In this document: piece by piece, positions 60,721-64,000 of the stretch
Layout of the letters: every line of letters starts with the position of its first letter
Numbering within the stretch: position 1 is the first letter of the stretch
From: Mariniradius saccharolyticus AK6
Lineage (GTDB): Bacteria; Bacteroidota; Bacteroidia; Cytophagales; Cyclobacteriaceae
Length of the DNA stretch: 64,000 nt
Direction: 5' to 3'
Assembly (NCBI RefSeq): GCF_000330725.2
Contig: NZ_AMZY02000011.1
Coordinates: 124,001-188,000 of the forward strand
Made by a program: the position numbers and the translations under genes
The notes under the pieces: generated by a model
Databases searched by the model: none
Told to the model about the DNA's origin: nothing
The model's input: the letters and a program-made list of their open reading frames with translations, nothing else

Positions 60721-61653
60721 TCACTTAAACCTCACCACCTTGCCATGTGCCTTCGACGTCATAGCTTGTGGAATGGCACTACAAATCTCGTGGTAAAGCA
60801 GTTCGACGAGCTTCCGCTTTAAAAAGCTTCTGGTCAAGACGATACTGATCTCGCGCATGGGTACCTCCCCCTCAAATGGCCTAAGTCGCTTCTTTTCCTC
60901 TTCATCCATGGACAATGTGGATAACTCTGGAAGCAAGGTTATTCCTTTGTACTGGTTGACCATGTTTCTAAGGCCTTCGAGCGAGCCACTTTCATAGTGA
61001 AAGTTCATGCGCTGAAATTTGGATTGGTTGCAAAGGTTCAGAACTTGATCGCGAAAACAATGACCCTGCTGCAGCATCCACATATCGTCGGATTCCAAAT
61101 CCTTAGGACTGATCTTGGACTTGCTGGAAAGCGGATGATGTTCGGACAGGTACACCAAAAACTTCTCGTAGAACATCGGCTTTTCCACAATGCCCGGTTC
61201 CTCCAAAGGCGTCGCCACAATCCCCAAGTCCAACTCGTCGTTTTTCAGCTTTCGCACAATTTCCTCCGTGACCGTCTCTTCGACTTGAAGCTTCACGTGT
61301 GGATACTTTTCCAAAAAAGACTTGATAAACCGGTGTAAAAGATAAGGTGCCAAAGTCGGTATGATACCCAATTTGATAACCCCACTGACGTCCCCCTTCA
61401 GCTGCGCTACCAACTCCATGATGCCCTTGCTTTCAGAAACGACGCGTTTGGCCTGCTCGATGATTTGGGTGCCAATCTCGGTAGGAATCACCGGCATTTT
61501 GGACCTGTCAAACAATATCACATCCAATTCCCGCTCCAATTTGTTCACTTGGGCACTCAGCGTGGGCTGCGTCACAAAGCAGGACTCAGCAGCATGGCCG
61601 AAATGCCTGTACTTATCCACAGCGATGATATATTCCAACTGTTGAATCGTCAT
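60721..61653 (-). CDS. oxyR: hydrogen-peroxide-responsive LysR regulator
   Basis: A 310-residue LysR-type activator. The winged helix MTIQQLEYIIAVDKYRHFGHAAESCFVTQPTLSAQVNKLE is at the N-terminus. The redox pair is in GHCFRDQVLNLC near residues 200-210, matching the E. coli Cys199/Cys208 arrangement, so a peroxide-formed disulphide is expected. It should activate peroxide defence genes. No catalase or Dps gene is in the window. Divergent spacing of about 190 bases separates it from the DUF1593 gene end. Confidence 0.9.
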   Translation of the reverse strand: MTIQQLEYIIAVDKYRHFGHAAESCFVTQPTLSAQVNKLERELDVILFDRSKMPVIPTEIGTQIIEQAKRVVSESKGIMELVAQLKGDVSGVIKLGIIPTLAPYLLHRFIKSFLEKYPHVKLQVEETVTEEIVRKLKNDELDLGIVATPLEEPGIVEKPMFYEKFLVYLSEHHPLSSKSKISPKDLESDDMWMLQQGHCFRDQVLNLCNQSKFQRMNFHYESGSLEGLRNMVNQYKGITLLPELSTLSMDEEEKKRLRPFEGEVPMREISIVLTRSFLKRKLVELLYHEICSAIPQAMTSKAHGKVVRFK

Positions 61654-61839
61654 GATTCCTCGGTTTCAATGATGGCAAAGATATCAATGTTTTTGTTTTT
61701 ATTTAGAATCAATTTAAATAAAAATAGTGCCGGCGCAGACCCTCTACCAGCTGGGAAATATTTAGAGGGCATGGCAACAGGAAACACTTCCCTCATTTCC
61801 GCAAGAAAACATCTCTCAAAAACATTCGCCAAAACCCCT

Positions 61840-63321
61840 TCATCCGGCCTTGATGATTACCCGCTTGTACCGCTGCAGGGCAGGCGTACCTTTGTCCTCA
61901 ACCGTCAGCACGATGTGGATAACTCGGTCTCCAATATCTTGTGGAATCTGCAAGGTGATGGCCGATGCGGCTGGATCGATGATTTCCACATTGCCAGGAT
62001 AGCTGTCGGCCGGCTGATACCTCCACCAGTGAAATGAAATTGCGTCCCCATCGGGGTCACTTGAACCCGAAGCATCCAAATGGACTTTTTCGCCAGGCTT
62101 CGCTTGGAGGTACAGGATATTGGCAGAAACATCCCCGCTGACGGAGGCAATGGGTTCATGGTTCACCTCGGCCGGTGAGCGTACAGACCATTGCAGGCGA
62201 TTCAAAAAACTGTTCCTTGCTGCAGGGGCCCACCTCACCAATTCATACTTATCCACATCGCAGGTGCTGAAATAAGTGCCCGGAAATTCCGTTCCCATGG
62301 GCTTGAACAAGCTTCCCCAACTACCCTGCGTCGGGTCTGCCGGGTCATTGAGTCCCAAAGCCGCACTGAGCAAAAACAAAAACGCCGGGGTATCCCCTTC
62401 ACCGCCATTATCGTACAACTCGGACATTGGTCCATGTCCCCGTACCTCCTCTGCCTTCATTGGTTTTTGCCAGGTAGAATCCCTTGAAAACACGTAATGC
62501 CAAAAATGTCCGTTGTCATACAACACCATCCCCAAGTCTACAGGGTCCTGTTGATAAGTCGGAATGGCGGTGCCAAAGTTGGCGCAGGTCGACGCTTTCA
62601 TTTTTTGGAAGCTCGCAAAATACTCAAATGAAATGTCCTGAAAGAGGATGCCAAACAAATGGATCTTCGGTAGCAACTGTCGAAACTTTTCCTCCCCATG
62701 TTTTTGCCGATACCTGTGCAATGCCTGGACAAATGTGATGGTCCCTCCCCATGCCTGTACATAAATCGGCCTGTCATCGTCTTTTTCAAACACACGCACC
62801 AACCAATCACTCCCCTCGGAGTCCTTGGAATCACCCTGTGGATTAAGGCCTTCCCCAATCCAATCATGGAAATACACCGAATCCCATTCACTGGTGACAT
62901 ACCTGTCAGCGATATTGTTGGAGAAATACAGCGTGTTTGTCAACCAAATGATGGGTATGGTCCCACGTCCACGCTTGGTCACGGCGAGTAATTGTTCGGC
63001 GTCAGGGAGATCAGGATCGTGTTTTCTCAATTGCGGCAACTCCTCCTTGTAGGCGGACAAAATTCCCATCGCCTTATCCCAAGGACCTGATTCGTTATAC
63101 TTGTAATCAGGCAGCTGATTGGTCACAATCAGCCCCTCAAGATCAAAAAGAGAGGAATAATACAAGTACCGAATGAGCGAATTTCCGTCGTCATGCGTCA
63201 TATCCGTAAGGATGACGGTCCTCATTTTCTGGGGTTTGGATTCGGTCCTTTCCTGCCTCGAAAATCCACAAGACCCAAAGACGACCAAGGAACAAAACAG
63301 AATGAATTCCCGCGTTTTCAT
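61840..63321 (-). CDS. DUF1593 lipoprotein (nucleoside-hydrolase-like domain)
   Basis: A 493-residue protein with a lipoprotein signal (FILFCSLVVFGSC, Cys near residue 17). The first 300 residues match DUF1593/Sde182, which resembles nucleoside hydrolases: RTVILTDMTHDDGNSLIRYLYYSS supplies the Asp cluster, and YVQAWGGTITFVQAL, YDNGHFWHYVF follow. The last 100 residues are a cadherin/PKD-like domain (VHLDASGSSDPDGDAISFHWWRYQP). Members are found in polysaccharide utilisation regions; the substrate is unknown. I use the ATG at 63321. It follows the transporter gene on the same strand. Confidence 0.87.
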   Translation of the reverse strand: MKTREFILFCSLVVFGSCGFSRQERTESKPQKMRTVILTDMTHDDGNSLIRYLYYSSLFDLEGLIVTNQLPDYKYNESGPWDKAMGILSAYKEELPQLRKHDPDLPDAEQLLAVTKRGRGTIPIIWLTNTLYFSNNIADRYVTSEWDSVYFHDWIGEGLNPQGDSKDSEGSDWLVRVFEKDDDRPIYVQAWGGTITFVQALHRYRQKHGEEKFRQLLPKIHLFGILFQDISFEYFASFQKMKASTCANFGTAIPTYQQDPVDLGMVLYDNGHFWHYVFSRDSTWQKPMKAEEVRGHGPMSELYDNGGEGDTPAFLFLLSAALGLNDPADPTQGSWGSLFKPMGTEFPGTYFSTCDVDKYELVRWAPAARNSFLNRLQWSVRSPAEVNHEPIASVSGDVSANILYLQAKPGEKVHLDASGSSDPDGDAISFHWWRYQPADSYPGNVEIIDPAASAITLQIPQDIGDRVIHIVLTVEDKGTPALQRYKRVIIKAG

Positions 63322-63437
63322 GCCAGCAATAAATTGATTCAACCACCGAGTAAACTATCGAAAAACAGCGCCGATCAAGGATGTGGATAACTCTGACTAT
63401 CGCCAATTCCCCATCCATGCGGAATGGCTCTATGAAA

Positions 63438-64000
63438 TTACACCCCAGCGTATACAATCAAACCCAAACCAAGTATAAACAGCGCAAACATCCCCGCAAT
63501 TAGGCCATTGGTTCCCTTGGGCGCAGCACGAAACTCCCGCCATATGAATACGCCCCAAAAGGCAGCCACCATCGTCGCACCTTGTCCAAGTCCATAGGAA
63601 ATTGCGGGCCCAGCCTTTTCGGCTGCGATGATGCTGAAGGACATACCCACGCACCAGATGATTCCACCCAAAATACCTACCATGTGTACGGGAAGCTTTC
63701 CCGCAGAATAATCAGCCATGACCAAGGGTTTTCCCTCAATCGGCCTTTTCATCAAGACGGTATTGAAGAGAAAATTGCTCAGTAGAATCCCGATTGAAAA
63801 TATGAATACCGCCCCATAAGGCGTGAATTTGCCCACCTCAGGTGTGGAAAACTCCAAAGACATCGACTGGGCGACAAACCAATAGAAAAAAGACATCAAG
63901 AAACCACCCACCAAGGCCAACATCAAACCAACCCTTGGGTTTTTATGGTTTGTGCTCGCCAGTCTTCGATAGGCCAGCGCATCCAGTACAATAGCCGCCA
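63438..64000 (-). CDS. GRP/DMT-type sugar transporter, cut by the right edge
   Basis: The frame is open from the stop at 63438 to the window end, giving the last ~187 residues; the true start lies beyond 64000. At least five membrane helices are visible (MLALVGGFLMSFFYWFVA, YGAVFIFSIGILLSNFLF, ILGGIIWCVGMSFSIIAAE, GQGATMVAAFWGVFIW, LIAGMFALFILGLGLIVYAGV). The ATMVAAFWGVFIWREF pattern fits the glucose/rhamnose or drug/metabolite transporter group. An ATG at 63923 is internal. Lying just upstream of the DUF1593 gene, it may import the product of that enzyme. Confidence 0.75.
   Translation of the reverse strand, partial: AAIVLDALAYRRLASTNHKNPRVGLMLALVGGFLMSFFYWFVAQSMSLEFSTPEVGKFTPYGAVFIFSIGILLSNFLFNTVLMKRPIEGKPLVMADYSAGKLPVHMVGILGGIIWCVGMSFSIIAAEKAGPAISYGLGQGATMVAAFWGVFIWREFRAAPKGTNGLIAGMFALFILGLGLIVYAGV

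Overview
The window reads as a chromosomal segment of a member of the Bacteroidota, most likely the order Cytophagales (Cyclobacteriaceae-like). The inference rests on a PorT-type secretion gene overlapping ubiE, a DUF5606 protein, a DUF4890 protein, a eukaryote-like isoleucyl-tRNA synthetase, a long-form LspA, a kynureninase/kynurenine monooxygenase pair, and promoters that fit the Bacteroidota pattern TTG-N17-21-TAnnTTTG. No rRNA, tRNA, CRISPR array or insertion sequence was recognised.

Layout. 0-12 kb: housekeeping genes (rsmI, LMW phosphatase plus fructosamine-kinase-type enzyme, lysC/fbp divergent pair, engB, ubiE-porT, tcdA-tatD-M20 peptidase run). 12-24.6 kb: envelope and catabolic genes (lipoprotein sugar hydrolase, DUF5916 barrel, TonB-domain protein, Tat-signal amidohydrolase, an unusual Vsr-like nuclease, and a run of FGE-like protein, Gfo/Idh/MocA oxidoreductase and TIM-barrel isomerase). 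24.8-28.4 kb: an AT-rich block of five accessory genes, all on the minus strand, that I interpret as a four-cassette integron-like array without an integrase. 28.7-35 kb: PH-domain protein, two paralogous TonB-domain proteins around a DUF1801 gene, GntP permease, DadA-like oxidoreductase, potassium channel. 35-44 kb: lipoprotein, lspA, ileS, ridA, kynU, kmo. 43.8-44.6 kb: a gene-free stretch between convergent genes with three perfect DnaA boxes at exact 10-bp spacing, a candidate replication origin. 44.6-64 kb: peptidase, nucleotide-cleaning NTPase, yebC, ndh, a MoxR-type AAA/VWA pair, AI-2E-type exporter, acylphosphatase, Kazal-type lipoprotein, carbamoyltransferase, prmC, oxyR, a DUF1593 lipoprotein, and a sugar/DMT transporter cut by the right edge.

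The strongest finding is the cassette array. In all four units the first 8-10 bases of the unit are the reverse complement of a motif near that unit's own 3' end, which is what circular cassettes carrying attC sites predict. Two units also share a 5' leader and two have stop codons inside the attC arm. The candidate oriC is the second most interesting element.
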